A stretch of DNA of 14,672 bases from Desulfobacterales bacterium (GTDB lineage Bacteria; Desulfobacterota; Desulfobacteria; Desulfobacterales; Desulfobacteraceae). The DNA is taken from assembly GCA_022361535.1 (NCBI GenBank), contig JAKSAU010000713.1, positions 1-14,672 on the forward strand. Reading direction: 5' to 3'. Shown piece by piece: positions 1-8,210 of this stretch; the first letter of the stretch is position 1, and every line of letters begins with the position of its first letter. Below the pieces are notes generated by a model. The model saw nothing but the letters and a program-made list of their open reading frames with translations, was not told the origin of the DNA and searched no databases. Both the position numbers and the translations under genes were made by a program.

Positions 1-73
1 TCTTGATTTGATGGCTGTCTGGGGGTAAGGTGACATATTCCATGTATCGGCAATTCAAAATGGAGGCTGGCTC

Positions 74-727
74 ATGTCTTTGGTATCACCCGTATTTGAA
101 CAGCACTATAAAGATTATCTAAACCAACTGGCAACCCTTGATTTGGAAGCATTGGGCCCTGCAGCAGGTGGGCAGGTTCGCATAGGACAGTACGGCCCTG
201 AGCTTGTTATTCCGTATTTTACCAAAGAGTATGTATTATCGCCAAATGGGATAAAAAACCAAGAAGGCAAAAAGCCTGGTTATGATACCTGTATTATTCT
301 GTCCAGGTACCTAATCATGGCAAAAGACTGGGTTGAAAAAATCAGTGCAGAAACCAGTGATGATCCATGGGTGGGATTCAGGGATTTGAAAGACTCAGGC
401 CCGTTAACGGTTTATTTCAAGGATAATGTCGAGGCAGTTATTGGTGAAAGCCTGTCCGGCAAAGGCAAGTTTCTTGAAGATATCCTGGCACCCTTGCAAG
501 GTGCAAAGCCGGATATTGAACTGCAGTATGATCTGGCCCTTGAAGTCAATAGCCTGCCTAAAGTGCCTCTGCTTTTATTGTTCAATGATGCTGAAGAAGG
601 TTTTCCTGCTACGTGTTCTGTCTTATTCCGTTCTGAGACTGAAACGTTTTTGGATGCAGAATGCATTGCCATGGCAGGTTACAGGCTAGCTGCCATTATC
701 AGCAAACAGGCCCAAGCATTAGTTTGA
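74..727 (+). CDS. DUF3786-like protein of unknown function
   Basis: A 217-residue soluble protein with no signal peptide or membrane segment. Several features suggest the DUF3786 family, which is found mainly in anaerobes: a predicted strand-rich N-terminal part (GPELVIPYFTKEYVL, about residues 40-55), a 'GFRDL' element near residue 100, and a C-terminal 'PKVPLLLLFNDAEEGFPA' stretch near residues 160-180 followed by an acidic region. I assign the family from memory of its pattern, not from a search. Function is unknown; members often sit near corrinoid or Fe-S genes, and no such partner is adjacent here. The start is supported by TGGAGG about 8 nt upstream. The acyl-CoA ligase starts 103 nt downstream on the same strand with no obvious terminator between, so co-transcription is possible. 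Confidence 0.72.
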   Translation: MSLVSPVFEQHYKDYLNQLATLDLEALGPAAGGQVRIGQYGPELVIPYFTKEYVLSPNGIKNQEGKKPGYDTCIILSRYLIMAKDWVEKISAETSDDPWVGFRDLKDSGPLTVYFKDNVEAVIGESLSGKGKFLEDILAPLQGAKPDIELQYDLALEVNSLPKVPLLLLFNDAEEGFPATCSVLFRSETETFLDAECIAMAGYRLAAIISKQAQALV

Positions 728-830
728 ACTGCCCCAGAATAAAAGCGGAGTAAAAGCAGACCAAAAGGGCACAAAAATCAGACACCGAAAAGACGTATAT
801 TGAAACCACTAATTTTTAAGGAGGCGTTCA

Positions 831-2396
831 ATGTTAAATCTGGCAAGTACGTTTGAACACAGTGCAAAAGAGTTCCCTGGCAAGAAGGCCATTGTCTTCC
901 AGGACAAAAGCTTTACCTTTGCCCAGACCGCTGCAATGGTCAACAAGGTGGCCAATGCTCTCAAGGCCAAAGGAATCAAAAAGGGTGACAAGGTAGCGTT
1001 AAGCTGTCTTAATCTGCCGTATTTTCCCATGGTGTATTACGGCATCCTTAAAGTTGGTGCGGTTGTGGTTCCTTTGAATGTACTTTTAAAAGGCAGGGAA
1101 ATCGCCTATCATCTTAACGATTCAGAAGCCAAAGCTTACTTTTGCTTTCAGGGCACCCCAGAACTTCCCATGGCTCAGGACGGATATGAGGGGTTTGGCC
1201 AGGCTGAGGGCTGTGAGCATTTTTGTGTGATTACGGCAGATCCTGCTGCCCCGTCTCCAATTGAAGGTACCCAGACCTTGGGTCAGCTTATTGCCAATGA
1301 AGATATCGCCTGTGACACTGAATTAACCAGTCCCGAAGATACAGCCGTTATCCTGTATACATCCGGTACCACAGGATTTCCAAAAGGAGCTGAGCTTTCC
1401 CACTCCAACATGGTGATGAATGCCATTGGCTCCAGGTACCTGTTCCAGCTTACCCCGGACGATATCCATGCCCTGGTGCTGCCGCTGTTCCATTCTTTTG
1501 GGCAGACTTGCCAGATGAATGCCGGATTTTCAGCAGGCAATACCCTGGTTTTGATTCCAAAGTTTGAGCCCCAGGCAGTGTTGTCAGCCATACAGAATGA
1601 CGGGGCAAGTATTTTTGCCGGGGTGCCGACCATGTATTGGGCCATGTTAAATTTTGAGGATAAAGACGGCCAGTTTAATTTTGAAAAAATAGGCAATACC
1701 CTCAGGGTTGGAGTTTCCGGTGCATCGTCCCTTCCCATTGAAATTATCAAGGGCATTGAAGCCAAATACAATATTCCAATTCTTGAAGGATACGGCCTGT
1801 CAGAAACCTGCCCTGTGGCCACGTTTAATCATCTTTACAAGGATCGCAAACCTGGTTCCATCGGCACTCCCATCTGGGGGGTGGAGGTGGATATCTTTGA
1901 CAAAGACAATAATGCGCAGCCTCCGGGCGAGGTCGGCGAAGTGGTCATTCGCGGCCACAATGTCATGAAAGGATATTACAATAAACCGGAAGCCACGGCT
2001 GAGGCCTTTGACGGAACAACCTGGTTTCATACAGGAGACTTGGGCAAAAAGGATGAAGACGGATACTTTTATATCGTAGACCGGGTCAAGGATATGATCA
2101 TCCGGGGTGGATATAATGTCTATCCTAGAGAGATTGAAGAGGTCCTGCTCACCCATCCTGATGTGTCTTTGGCATCTGTACTCGGGGTTGCCCATGACAG
2201 CCATGGCGAAGAAATCGTCGCCTATATTGTTCCAAATCCCGGTGCTAAGATCACCGAAGAGCAGATCATTGAATGGTCAAAGGAGCAGATGGCTGCCTAT
2301 AAATATCCCCGCATCGTCCATCTGCGCGAAAGCCTTCCCATGACAGCAACCGGTAAAATTCTTAAAAAGGATTTAAAGGCAGAATTAGAGTCGTGA
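831..2396 (+). CDS. Fatty-acyl-CoA ligase, AMP-forming (long-chain acyl-CoA synthetase family)
   Basis: A 521-residue cytoplasmic member of the ANL adenylate-forming superfamily. It should activate a carboxylic acid, probably a medium- or long-chain fatty acid, with ATP and CoA to give acyl-CoA, AMP and PPi. Visible motifs are the P-loop-like YTSGTTGFPKG (residues 176-186), GVPTMYW (264-270), EGYGLSE (319-325), the TGDLG hinge-side motif (401-405), the DRVKDMIIRGGYNVYP core (417-432) and the C-terminal catalytic lysine in TATGKILKK (K509). All key residues are present and the length is normal, so the enzyme should be active. Substrate chain length cannot be read from sequence; an aryl or other acid is possible. 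The start is well supported by AAGGAGG 7 nt before the ATG. A strong palindrome follows the stop codon. With the TesB thioesterase and SDR further right it fits acyl-CoA metabolism. Confidence 0.95.
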   Translation: MLNLASTFEHSAKEFPGKKAIVFQDKSFTFAQTAAMVNKVANALKAKGIKKGDKVALSCLNLPYFPMVYYGILKVGAVVVPLNVLLKGREIAYHLNDSEAKAYFCFQGTPELPMAQDGYEGFGQAEGCEHFCVITADPAAPSPIEGTQTLGQLIANEDIACDTELTSPEDTAVILYTSGTTGFPKGAELSHSNMVMNAIGSRYLFQLTPDDIHALVLPLFHSFGQTCQMNAGFSAGNTLVLIPKFEPQAVLSAIQNDGASIFAGVPTMYWAMLNFEDKDGQFNFEKIGNTLRVGVSGASSLPIEIIKGIEAKYNIPILEGYGLSETCPVATFNHLYKDRKPGSIGTPIWGVEVDIFDKDNNAQPPGEVGEVVIRGHNVMKGYYNKPEATAEAFDGTTWFHTGDLGKKDEDGYFYIVDRVKDMIIRGGYNVYPREIEEVLLTHPDVSLASVLGVAHDSHGEEIVAYIVPNPGAKITEEQIIEWSKEQMAAYKYPRIVHLRESLPMTATGKILKKDLKAELES

Positions 2397-2722
2397 AGGT
2401 AAGGAATGTTTAATGATATAACACACGGGAAAATGCATTTTCCCGTGTGTTATATTGGTCTTATTTTTAGACCGAAACCGGCATTTGGTGCAGGTTTTGA
2501 TGTCATACATTGTAATTTGATGTAATTGTTCTCCTTTTTGTTTAAATAAAGTATTAGTTTTTCATTTTTTAGTTTTTTTCTTTTAGATTACATGGTAATT
2601 TATTCGTCATTCTCACTTAAGAGATTTCAATAAAATTTGTATGATAGAAGGGGCGATATGGTGCTTCGTGGTGTGATGTACCCATACGACCTTGGTATTT
2701 TATAACGAAAGGACAACGATTA
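2397..2722. other. Intergenic region between acyl-CoA ligase and chemoreceptor genes
   Basis: This 326-nt gene-free stretch begins with the 40-bp perfect palindrome described separately, immediately followed by a small GGTCT/AGACC hairpin (2457-2473) with a T-rich loop. The rest (about 2500-2640) is very AT-rich and presumably carries the chemoreceptor promoter. I could not pick out a convincing sigma-70, sigma-54 or sigma-28 box. An AAAGGA ribosome binding site at 2708-2713 lies 9 nt before the chemoreceptor ATG. A 68-residue minus-strand reading frame here has no ribosome binding site or family resemblance, and I do not treat it as a gene. Confidence 0.7.
2416..2455. terminator. 40-bp perfect palindrome, probable terminator of the acyl-CoA ligase gene
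   Basis: The two 20-nt arms are exactly complementary about a centre between 2435 and 2436, with GC-rich CACACGGG/CCCGTGTG blocks inside AT-rich flanks. It lies 19 nt after the ligase stop codon and is followed by a T-rich tract (TATTGGTCTTATTTTT). Factor-independent termination is the simplest reading. The RNA would form a long hairpin closed by a minimal loop. The perfect dyad is longer than a typical terminator stem, so a protein-binding or recombination role is not excluded. Confidence 0.7.
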
Positions 2723-4831
2723 ATGAGAAACATGAAAATTGGTGTTAAAATCGCTATTGGATTTGGAATAGTTATTTCCTTAATGATTATTGGTGGGGTG
2801 GTCGCGTATAATACCGCACACAAATTATCAGCAATGACGGCAAAACTCTACCGGCACCCTTATGCCGTTGGAACAAGTATCCGGGATATTCAGGCTGAAC
2901 TTGTTGCCATCCATCGCTCCATGAAGGATGTGGCCATGTCCAAAACCCTTGAGAGTTTAGAAAAAAATCGCGCCATTGTTGACAAGAATGCAAAAAAGGC
3001 CATGTCATATTTTAAAATTCTGGATGAGCGATTCCTGGGTGATAAAAAAAATATCAGGCAAGCGGAAAAGTTGTTTGCGGACTGGGCTCCCATCCGAAAT
3101 AAAGTTATTGAACAAAGAAAAATCCAGATTGAAAACGATGCCCATGAAATTACCCGTGTAGAGGGTGCCCCTCATGTGGCAAAGATCATGTCATCCCTTG
3201 ACGGACTTATTGATTTTGCCAAAGGAAAGGCAGAAGAGTTTAACACGATGGCGCAGCAAAAGGGCTCTGGTGCAAATGCTGCGGAACTTGTCGGTAAATT
3301 TTACAAGCATCCTTTTACTGTGGCCAGCACTGCCATTGAGATCAAGGCTGAGGCTGTTACAATCCTGAAAGATATGAAAGATCTGGCAGTTTCTCCCACG
3401 CCTGATACGGTTAAAAAAATTGAGGCCCATGTGAATCAAGAGGCAGAGAAAACCTTAAAAAAGTTTGAATTACTCAAGGAACGTTTTCTGGGAGATAAGA
3501 CCGATATAAACAAAGCCGAGACGCTGTTTAGGGACTGGAAACAGATCAGGGATAAAGTCATTGCCATGCGTCTGGCACAGGTTACAGCCAATCCTGCTGA
3601 AATCACAATTAAAGAGGGCGGACCTCACCTGGCCAAACTCATTGCTGTGCTCGACGATATTCGTAAATTCGCCGACAATAAAGCTGACACATTTAATCAG
3701 GGTGCTGCGGCCCAAGCCAAATCTTCAAATGTTATGCTGATCTTTCTATTTACTGCAGCCACTGCCATCGGTATTGGTGCTGGATTTATCGTGACGCGGG
3801 GCATTACTAAACCCATGAAACAAGCTGTTGATATGGCCGAAACAGTTGCAGATGGGGATCTGACACAGTCCCTGGAAATCAACCAAAAAGATGAGATCGG
3901 ACGTTTAGCCATGTCTTTGAATACCATGTCAACCAGGTTAAGAGCAATGTTTTCGGATATTGCAGACGGCACCCAAACCCTGACCGGTTCTTCCCATGAA
4001 CTGACCACGATTTCCCAGGCACTTTCAGGAAATGCAGAAGCATCTTCTGAAAAATCTAACTCTGTAGCTGCTGCTGCAGAAGAAATGACCACAAATATGA
4101 ATTCCGTGGCAGCTGCAACTGAACAAACCTCAGCAAACATCCAGATGATCGTATCCGCAGCAGAAGAAATGAGCGTTACCATTAACGAAATTGCGAAAAA
4201 TACAGCAAAAGGAAGTGATACTACTGCAAAGGCAGTCTCTCAGGCTGAGCAGGTCTCAGCAAAGGTGGATGAACTTGGCAGTTCTGCTGCTGAAATTTCA
4301 AAGGTTACTGAGACCATTGCTGATATTTCCGAGCAGACCAACCTGTTAGCACTGAATGCAACCATAGAAGCTGCCCGTGCCGGAGAAGCAGGAAAAGGGT
4401 TTGCAGTTGTGGCAGGAGAAATCAAAGCTCTAGCCCAACAGACAGCCGAAGCCACAAGTGAGATCAATGAAAAAATCTCTGGTGTTCAGGCAACCACACA
4501 GGAGTCTGTTGAATCGATTAAAGCCATTGTCTCTGTTATCAGTGAAATCAATGAAATTGTTACCACTGTGGCAACAGCTGTAGAAGAGCAGTCTGCTACT
4601 ACCCAGGAAATTTCAAACAATGTCAGCCAGGCAGCAACCGGGGTAAGTGATGTGAATGATAATGTCAACCAGACCTCTGCAGTTGCAGCTGAGGTCGCCC
4701 AGGATATTGCGGTTGTCAATGAAGGGGCATCTGAAGGTATTGAAGGCGCTGAAAAAGTGAATGACAAAGCCAGGTCTCTGTCAGAATTGGCGGAAAATTT
4801 GAACCAGATGGTGAACCGGTTTAAAATTTAA
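2723..4831 (+). CDS. Methyl-accepting chemotaxis protein with duplicated periplasmic sensor module
   Basis: A 702-residue transmembrane chemoreceptor that should signal through CheW and CheA. The order is: a cytoplasmic basic start and first membrane helix (about 7-29); a periplasmic region (30-336) made of two homologous helical modules (about 42-174 and 193-325); a second membrane helix (about 337-358); a HAMP domain (about 357-410); and a methyl-accepting coiled-coil domain to the end. The highly conserved hairpin tip (about 533-570) is intact, with the [20 protein letters not shown] motif. There is no C-terminal CheR/CheB-tethering pentapeptide; the protein ends in MVNRFKI. The modules look like four-helix-bundle sensors, but the ligand cannot be inferred. 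The start is supported by AAAGGA 9 nt upstream. The gene appears monocistronic, flanked by a palindrome and a bidirectional terminator. No other chemotaxis genes are nearby, as is usual for orphan receptors. Confidence 0.96.
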   Translation: MRNMKIGVKIAIGFGIVISLMIIGGVVAYNTAHKLSAMTAKLYRHPYAVGTSIRDIQAELVAIHRSMKDVAMSKTLESLEKNRAIVDKNAKKAMSYFKILDERFLGDKKNIRQAEKLFADWAPIRNKVIEQRKIQIENDAHEITRVEGAPHVAKIMSSLDGLIDFAKGKAEEFNTMAQQKGSGANAAELVGKFYKHPFTVASTAIEIKAEAVTILKDMKDLAVSPTPDTVKKIEAHVNQEAEKTLKKFELLKERFLGDKTDINKAETLFRDWKQIRDKVIAMRLAQVTANPAEITIKEGGPHLAKLIAVLDDIRKFADNKADTFNQGAAAQAKSSNVMLIFLFTAATAIGIGAGFIVTRGITKPMKQAVDMAETVADGDLTQSLEINQKDEIGRLAMSLNTMSTRLRAMFSDIADGTQTLTGSSHELTTISQALSGNAEASSEKSNSVAAAAEEMTTNMNSVAAATEQTSANIQMIVSAAEEMSVTINEIAKNTAKGSDTTAKAVSQAEQVSAKVDELGSSAAEISKVTETIADISEQTNLLALNATIEAARAGEAGKGFAVVAGEIKALAQQTAEATSEINEKISGVQATTQESVESIKAIVSVISEINEIVTTVATAVEEQSATTQEISNNVSQAATGVSDVNDNVNQTSAVAAEVAQDIAVVNEGASEGIEGAEKVNDKARSLSELAENLNQMVNRFKI
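2846..3697 (+). repeat. Tandem duplication of a ~133-residue sensor module inside the chemoreceptor
   Basis: Residues 42-174 and 193-325 align without a single gap at a constant offset of 151 residues. I count about 60 identities in 133 positions. Anchors are [30 protein letters not shown], DWxxIRxKVI in both, EIT...EGxPHxAK in both, and FA..KA..FN in both. At DNA level the copies have diverged clearly, so the duplication is old. Confidence 0.93.
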
Positions 4832-4845
4832 TCAAAGCATTTACA

Positions 4846-4880
4846 TGGGCAGGAACCCTTTTGGGTCCTGCCCATAATTT
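4846..4880. terminator. Bidirectional rho-independent terminator between convergent genes
   Basis: TGGGCAGGA (4846-4854) pairs perfectly with TCCTGCCCA (4866-4874). After a one-base bulge, CCC pairs with GGG around a TTTT loop. The plus-strand side runs into ATAATTTTTA. It starts 14 nt after the chemoreceptor stop and lies between that gene and the 3' end of the minus-strand regulator, so it probably serves both. Confidence 0.85.
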
Positions 4881-4903
4881 TTACAGCTCATTTTGTTTAG
4901 AGA

Positions 4904-5890
4904 TTAGTATCGATCCGGCAGGGCGAACTTTTCCCTATAGGTCCTGGGTGACAATTGGGTATACTGTTTGAACAAACGGCCAAAGGAACTGATGTCCTTG
5001 TACCCGACCGCCCATGTAATTTCATCAACCGTGTCTTTTGTGGTTTCCAGTTTTTCTTTGGCTTTCTGTATTCTGATCTGCTGAAGGTATTTTAATGGCG
5101 GATCTCCTGTGGCTTTTTTAAAACGACGGATCAGATTTCTGGGACTGACACCAACTTCTTTGGCCACATCATCCATGCTGGTAATTTGGGCAAATTTTTT
5201 TTCTATATAATTTTGTGCTTCCAAAACCTGGTCATCCCCATGACTCTTGCTGGGACTATATAGCATATACGGGGTTTGCTCAGTCCTGCCGCCTTCGATG
5301 AGAAGCGCTTTTGATACCAGCGCTGCAAGAGACGGTGTGGCAATCTCTTTGATCATATTAAGAATTAGGCCGTAGACTGAAGTCACAGCCCCTGTGGTGA
5401 TAATATTGCCATCCTGAACAAGGGCCTGGTCCGGCTCCAGGCGGACCAAAGGATATTTTTTTTTAAACATTCGTGCAAACTGCCAGTTGGTAGTGGCCCG
5501 CTTGCCATTGAGCAAACCTGTTTCCGCCAATATAAATGATCCTGTGCATACCGTTGCTATGGTTGTGCCGGTGTCCATTATGCCTGTCAGATGGCTGCAA
5601 AGATGGTCAATGTGTTTGGGCATGTCTGTCAGGTGGGGAAGGTTGGGCGTAATAATCATGTAGTCGCTATAACCTGCATCAACTATGGCGCATTCCGGTG
5701 TTACTTTAAATCCGCCGCAGGCTTCTACGGGATTTCCGTCAAGGGTGACAATCCGTGTTGAAAACAAAGGAGTTTCAGAAGGGCCTGCAAATTTACGGTA
5801 CCAGAGTTCGGCAATATAAAATGCATCATGCATGGCGGTGATATTAGAATAAAGCCCTCCTTCGACGGCCAGAATACTGATAACAGCCAT
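4904..5890 (-). CDS. GlxA-type transcriptional regulator (DJ-1/PfpI domain plus AraC helix-turn-helix)
   Basis: A 328-residue cytoplasmic regulator. The N-terminal part (about 1-195) is a DJ-1/PfpI-like sensor with a nucleophile-elbow sequence TVCTGSFILAETGLLNGKRA (113-132; Cys115). The C-terminal part (about 225-320) is a double helix-turn-helix AraC domain ending in the standard signature GYKDISSFGRLFKQYTQLSP (296-315). Cys115 is followed by Thr rather than the His of active PfpI-type enzymes, and the usual ATTHW of GlxA proteins reads ATTNW, so a ligand-sensing rather than enzymatic role is likely. Family members regulate nitrogen, amine or quaternary-ammonium catabolism, but the effector here is unknown. 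GGAGGTAATCC directly precedes the ATG. The gene is divergent from the Fe-S protein at 6120, which is the most obvious target besides itself. Confidence 0.93.
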   Translation of the reverse strand: MAVISILAVEGGLYSNITAMHDAFYIAELWYRKFAGPSETPLFSTRIVTLDGNPVEACGGFKVTPECAIVDAGYSDYMIITPNLPHLTDMPKHIDHLCSHLTGIMDTGTTIATVCTGSFILAETGLLNGKRATTNWQFARMFKKKYPLVRLEPDQALVQDGNIITTGAVTSVYGLILNMIKEIATPSLAALVSKALLIEGGRTEQTPYMLYSPSKSHGDDQVLEAQNYIEKKFAQITSMDDVAKEVGVSPRNLIRRFKKATGDPPLKYLQQIRIQKAKEKLETTKDTVDEITWAVGYKDISSFGRLFKQYTQLSPRTYREKFALPDRY

Positions 5891-6002
5891 GGATTACCTC
5901 CTTCCTTATTTTTGGCAAAACTCGCATATGAATTGTCATTTTTAACACTTCTGTTTTATTCTGCCAACCCATAAGTTAAGTGGCTATGGGGTAATTATAT
6001 AT

Positions 6003-6035
6003 AAATTCGGCAGCCGTTTCCGGAATAAACGAACC
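6003..6035 (-). repeat. Intergenic repeat copy 1 (solo arm)
   Basis: Read on the minus strand this contains GAAACGGCTGCCGAATTT (18 nt), identical to 9200-9217 in the hairpin element between the permease and SDR genes. The similarity continues outward: GGTTCGTTTATTCCG here against GGCTCGTTTGTCCTAA there. I find no complementary second arm nearby, so this looks like a solo or decayed copy. It lies in the divergent regulator/Fe-S promoter region, 85 nt before the Fe-S start codon. Confidence 0.6.
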
Positions 6036-6119
6036 GATGCTCATAACGGAAATATCCCTGCTAAAAGATAAAAACAAACCCTTTTACCTGTATCATGTAT
6101 CAAATGAATGGAGGTTTTT

Positions 6120-7271
6120 ATGTCACATGATCAATCCTATGATGCATTTATTAAACACAGCCAGAACTGGGTTTTTGATTTTCCTGATACCCCGGAACTC
6201 AGGCAGATGCTAAACTTAAGGCTGAGCCCTGATGATGCAAAATTTTTAAGTCATTTTCCTCATTTCCCCAGTACATTAGAAGAGCTGGGGCAGCGTTATG
6301 GGGTGTCGACGTCAACCATTGCAAAAAAAATACAGCCTTTTCTTGGTCAAGGGTTCATCTTCGAAGTAGAAGGTAAATCAGCTGTCCGGTATAGTCTTGT
6401 TGACGGCCTTTTCTTTTTGGGCCGTATGAAGGGGTGGCTGGGACAGGACAATGACTGGAACCGGCAGTTTGCCCCAGTGATGAACCAGTATTATGACACC
6501 CATTTTGGCGCTGATTTCATGGGGCATCCCACCAAGGGCCTGCGGGCCATTCCGGTCAACAGTGTTATTCAAGATACTCGTCCGATCCTGCCACATGAAG
6601 ATCTTTTGGCTTATGTGGACGAAGAGGATTTTCATACGGTTTCTTCTTGTGCCTGCCGTCACAACATGAACATGGATTCATCAAGGCAAAGCTGCGGTCA
6701 CGAGGTTGAGGTCTGCCTGCATTTCGGCAGGTTGGGCAGGCACATTGTAAAGCATGAGATGGGTCGTAAAATTGAAAAAAAGGAAACCCTTGATATCCTT
6801 GCAAGGTGTGCGGATAAAGGACTGGTTCATGCTATATCCAATACAAAAAAGGGCATGGATACTATTTGTAACTGCTGTTCCTGCTGTTGTATTTTCTTGC
6901 GTCCTATCCAGCTTATGCCTGAGGTGCGCCGGGAGTATCACCAGCGGTCAAATTACCAGGTTAATGTGAATGCAGACACCTGTGCAGCATGCGGTCTTTG
7001 TGAGAAACGGTGCCCGGTTGATGCCATCTGCCTGGAAGATCGTGCAGAACCTCTGGCACCTGAAAACGGTACACCTAAACCCCGGGATCTCAAGCAGGTT
7101 TCATATGACCCTGACATGTGTATCGGCTGTGGGGTCTGTGCCCATAAATGTCCGACTAAAAGCTTATCTTTGGTTAGAAGGACAGAAGATGAAGATATCC
7201 CAGAAACCTTTTTTGAATCAGGCATGCGCATGATACAGGAGCGTAAAAAAGATCCGTCGACCATGTTTTAG
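6120..7271 (+). CDS. Cysteine-rich 4Fe-4S ferredoxin-type protein with N-terminal helix-turn-helix-like region
   Basis: A 383-residue cytoplasmic Fe-S protein. Residues about 30-95 resemble a winged helix (STLEELGQRYGVSTSTIAKK). A central cysteine-rich region holds C177, C179, C192, C199, C230 and the striking CNCCSCCC motif (250-257). The C-terminus carries two classical clusters, CxxCxxCxxxCP at 288-299 and 334-345, each predicted to bind [4Fe-4S]. I recognise the layout from uncharacterised proteins of anaerobic bacteria, but not a named function; electron transfer or redox sensing is plausible. An ATG 12 nt further upstream (6108) is in frame, but GGAGG at 6110-6114 overlaps it and sits 5 nt before the ATG at 6120, so 6120 is the better start. 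It converges on the thioesterase gene with only 14 nt between stop codons, and is divergent from the GlxA-type regulator. Confidence 0.88.
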   Translation: MSHDQSYDAFIKHSQNWVFDFPDTPELRQMLNLRLSPDDAKFLSHFPHFPSTLEELGQRYGVSTSTIAKKIQPFLGQGFIFEVEGKSAVRYSLVDGLFFLGRMKGWLGQDNDWNRQFAPVMNQYYDTHFGADFMGHPTKGLRAIPVNSVIQDTRPILPHEDLLAYVDEEDFHTVSSCACRHNMNMDSSRQSCGHEVEVCLHFGRLGRHIVKHEMGRKIEKKETLDILARCADKGLVHAISNTKKGMDTICNCCSCCCIFLRPIQLMPEVRREYHQRSNYQVNVNADTCAACGLCEKRCPVDAICLEDRAEPLAPENGTPKPRDLKQVSYDPDMCIGCGVCAHKCPTKSLSLVRRTEDEDIPETFFESGMRMIQERKKDPSTMF

Positions 7272-7285
7272 CGTGACTGTGCCAA

Positions 7286-8161
7286 TTACTCCAGTATCCT
7301 GAGCAACCCCTCTTGGGCAACACTGGCCACAAGGGTGCCGTCCCGGGTATAGATGGCGCCAAAATTGAGCCCCCGGCCTCCTGCTGCGCTGGGGCTGCGG
7401 GTGACGTGAAGAAGCCAGTCATCCATGCGAAAGTCCCGGTGAAACCAGATAGCATGATCAAGGCTGGCCACCTGCATGTCCGGGGACCAAAATGTTTTGC
7501 CATGGGGGTAAAGGGCAGTTGAAACCAGATGAAAATCAGATGCGTAAGCCAGCATATACCGGTGTATGGCTGCATCATCCGGTAGTTTATCAATGGCCCT
7601 GAACCAGACATATTTCTCAGGGGGCATGGGTTTCGGGTCAAATGGATTCACCGGGTTGACAACCCGAATTTCAATGGGCTTTTTACAGAGCAGTTTTTCA
7701 AGGATATGGGGCGGGATATGTTTGGACAGCCGCTTTGCCATATCCAATTCAGGTTCAATGCCTTCAGGGCCCTTAACATCCGGCATGGTATCCTGATGTT
7801 CAAATCCAGGCTCTCCTTTATGGAAGGAAGCAGACATGGAAAAAATGGCCCGCCCCTTTTGCACGGCTTTTACCCGCCGGGTGGAAAACGCACGGCCGTC
7901 ACGGATGGGGTCTACCGTATAGACAATAGGTTGGCTTGCATCTCCGGCCCGCATAAAATATCCGTGCAGACTGTGGGCGCAAAGATCCTCGGATACGGTT
8001 CGGGAGGCCGCAGACAGCGCCTGTCCTAATACCTGGCCGCCGAATACATTTCCGTAACCAAGGTCCTGGCTTTGTCCCCTGTATATGTTTTCTTCTATTT
8101 TTTCTAAGCTCAACAACCCCAGCAGCTCTTCAAGCACATTTCCTTCAACGCAGACGTTCAT
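7286..8161 (-). CDS. tesB: Acyl-CoA thioesterase II (TesB family)
   Basis: A 291-residue double-hotdog thioesterase that hydrolyses acyl-CoA to free acid and CoA in the cytoplasm. The N-terminal hotdog carries the typical GGQVLGQALSAA (41-52) and LHGYFMRAGD (65-74). The C-terminal half has YASDF (206-210), SLDHAIWFHR (233-242) and VAQEGLLR (281-288). These place Asp209, Ser233 and Gln283 at the positions of the known Asp-Thr-Gln triad of E. coli TesB; Ser in place of Thr is conservative. Length matches the family. The gene lies 49 nt downstream of the EamA permease gene on the same strand and is probably co-transcribed. A GAGG ribosome binding site lies 8 nt before the ATG. It opposes the acyl-CoA ligase at the left of the window and may recycle CoA. 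Confidence 0.95.
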   Translation of the reverse strand: MNVCVEGNVLEELLGLLSLEKIEENIYRGQSQDLGYGNVFGGQVLGQALSAASRTVSEDLCAHSLHGYFMRAGDASQPIVYTVDPIRDGRAFSTRRVKAVQKGRAIFSMSASFHKGEPGFEHQDTMPDVKGPEGIEPELDMAKRLSKHIPPHILEKLLCKKPIEIRVVNPVNPFDPKPMPPEKYVWFRAIDKLPDDAAIHRYMLAYASDFHLVSTALYPHGKTFWSPDMQVASLDHAIWFHRDFRMDDWLLHVTRSPSAAGGRGLNFGAIYTRDGTLVASVAQEGLLRILE

Positions 8162-8210
8162 GGGTTATCCCTCTATTGATTTTAGTTTTATTAAGATGCA
8201 AACTTTTCTT

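Noticed and set aside
2..28. Short open stretch ending in TAA at 26-28 that could be the last codons of an upstream gene
   Set aside because: Only eight codons are visible, too few to support a gene or its frame.
1283..1822. 179-residue minus-strand reading frame
   Set aside because: Lies wholly inside the acyl-CoA ligase gene on the opposite strand, and the ligase frame carries all family motifs.
2641..2722. Possible riboswitch or c-di-GMP-type leader before the chemoreceptor gene
   Set aside because: No conserved aptamer sequence could be matched; only weak local pairing was seen.
3697..4182. 161-residue minus-strand reading frame (and similar ones at 4240-4767)
   Set aside because: Antisense of the repetitive Ala/Glu/Ser coding sequence of the chemoreceptor; low complexity, no ribosome binding site.
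7174..7641. 155-residue minus-strand reading frame across the Fe-S/thioesterase junction
   Set aside because: Overlaps the ends of two well-supported genes in another frame, with no recognisable domain.
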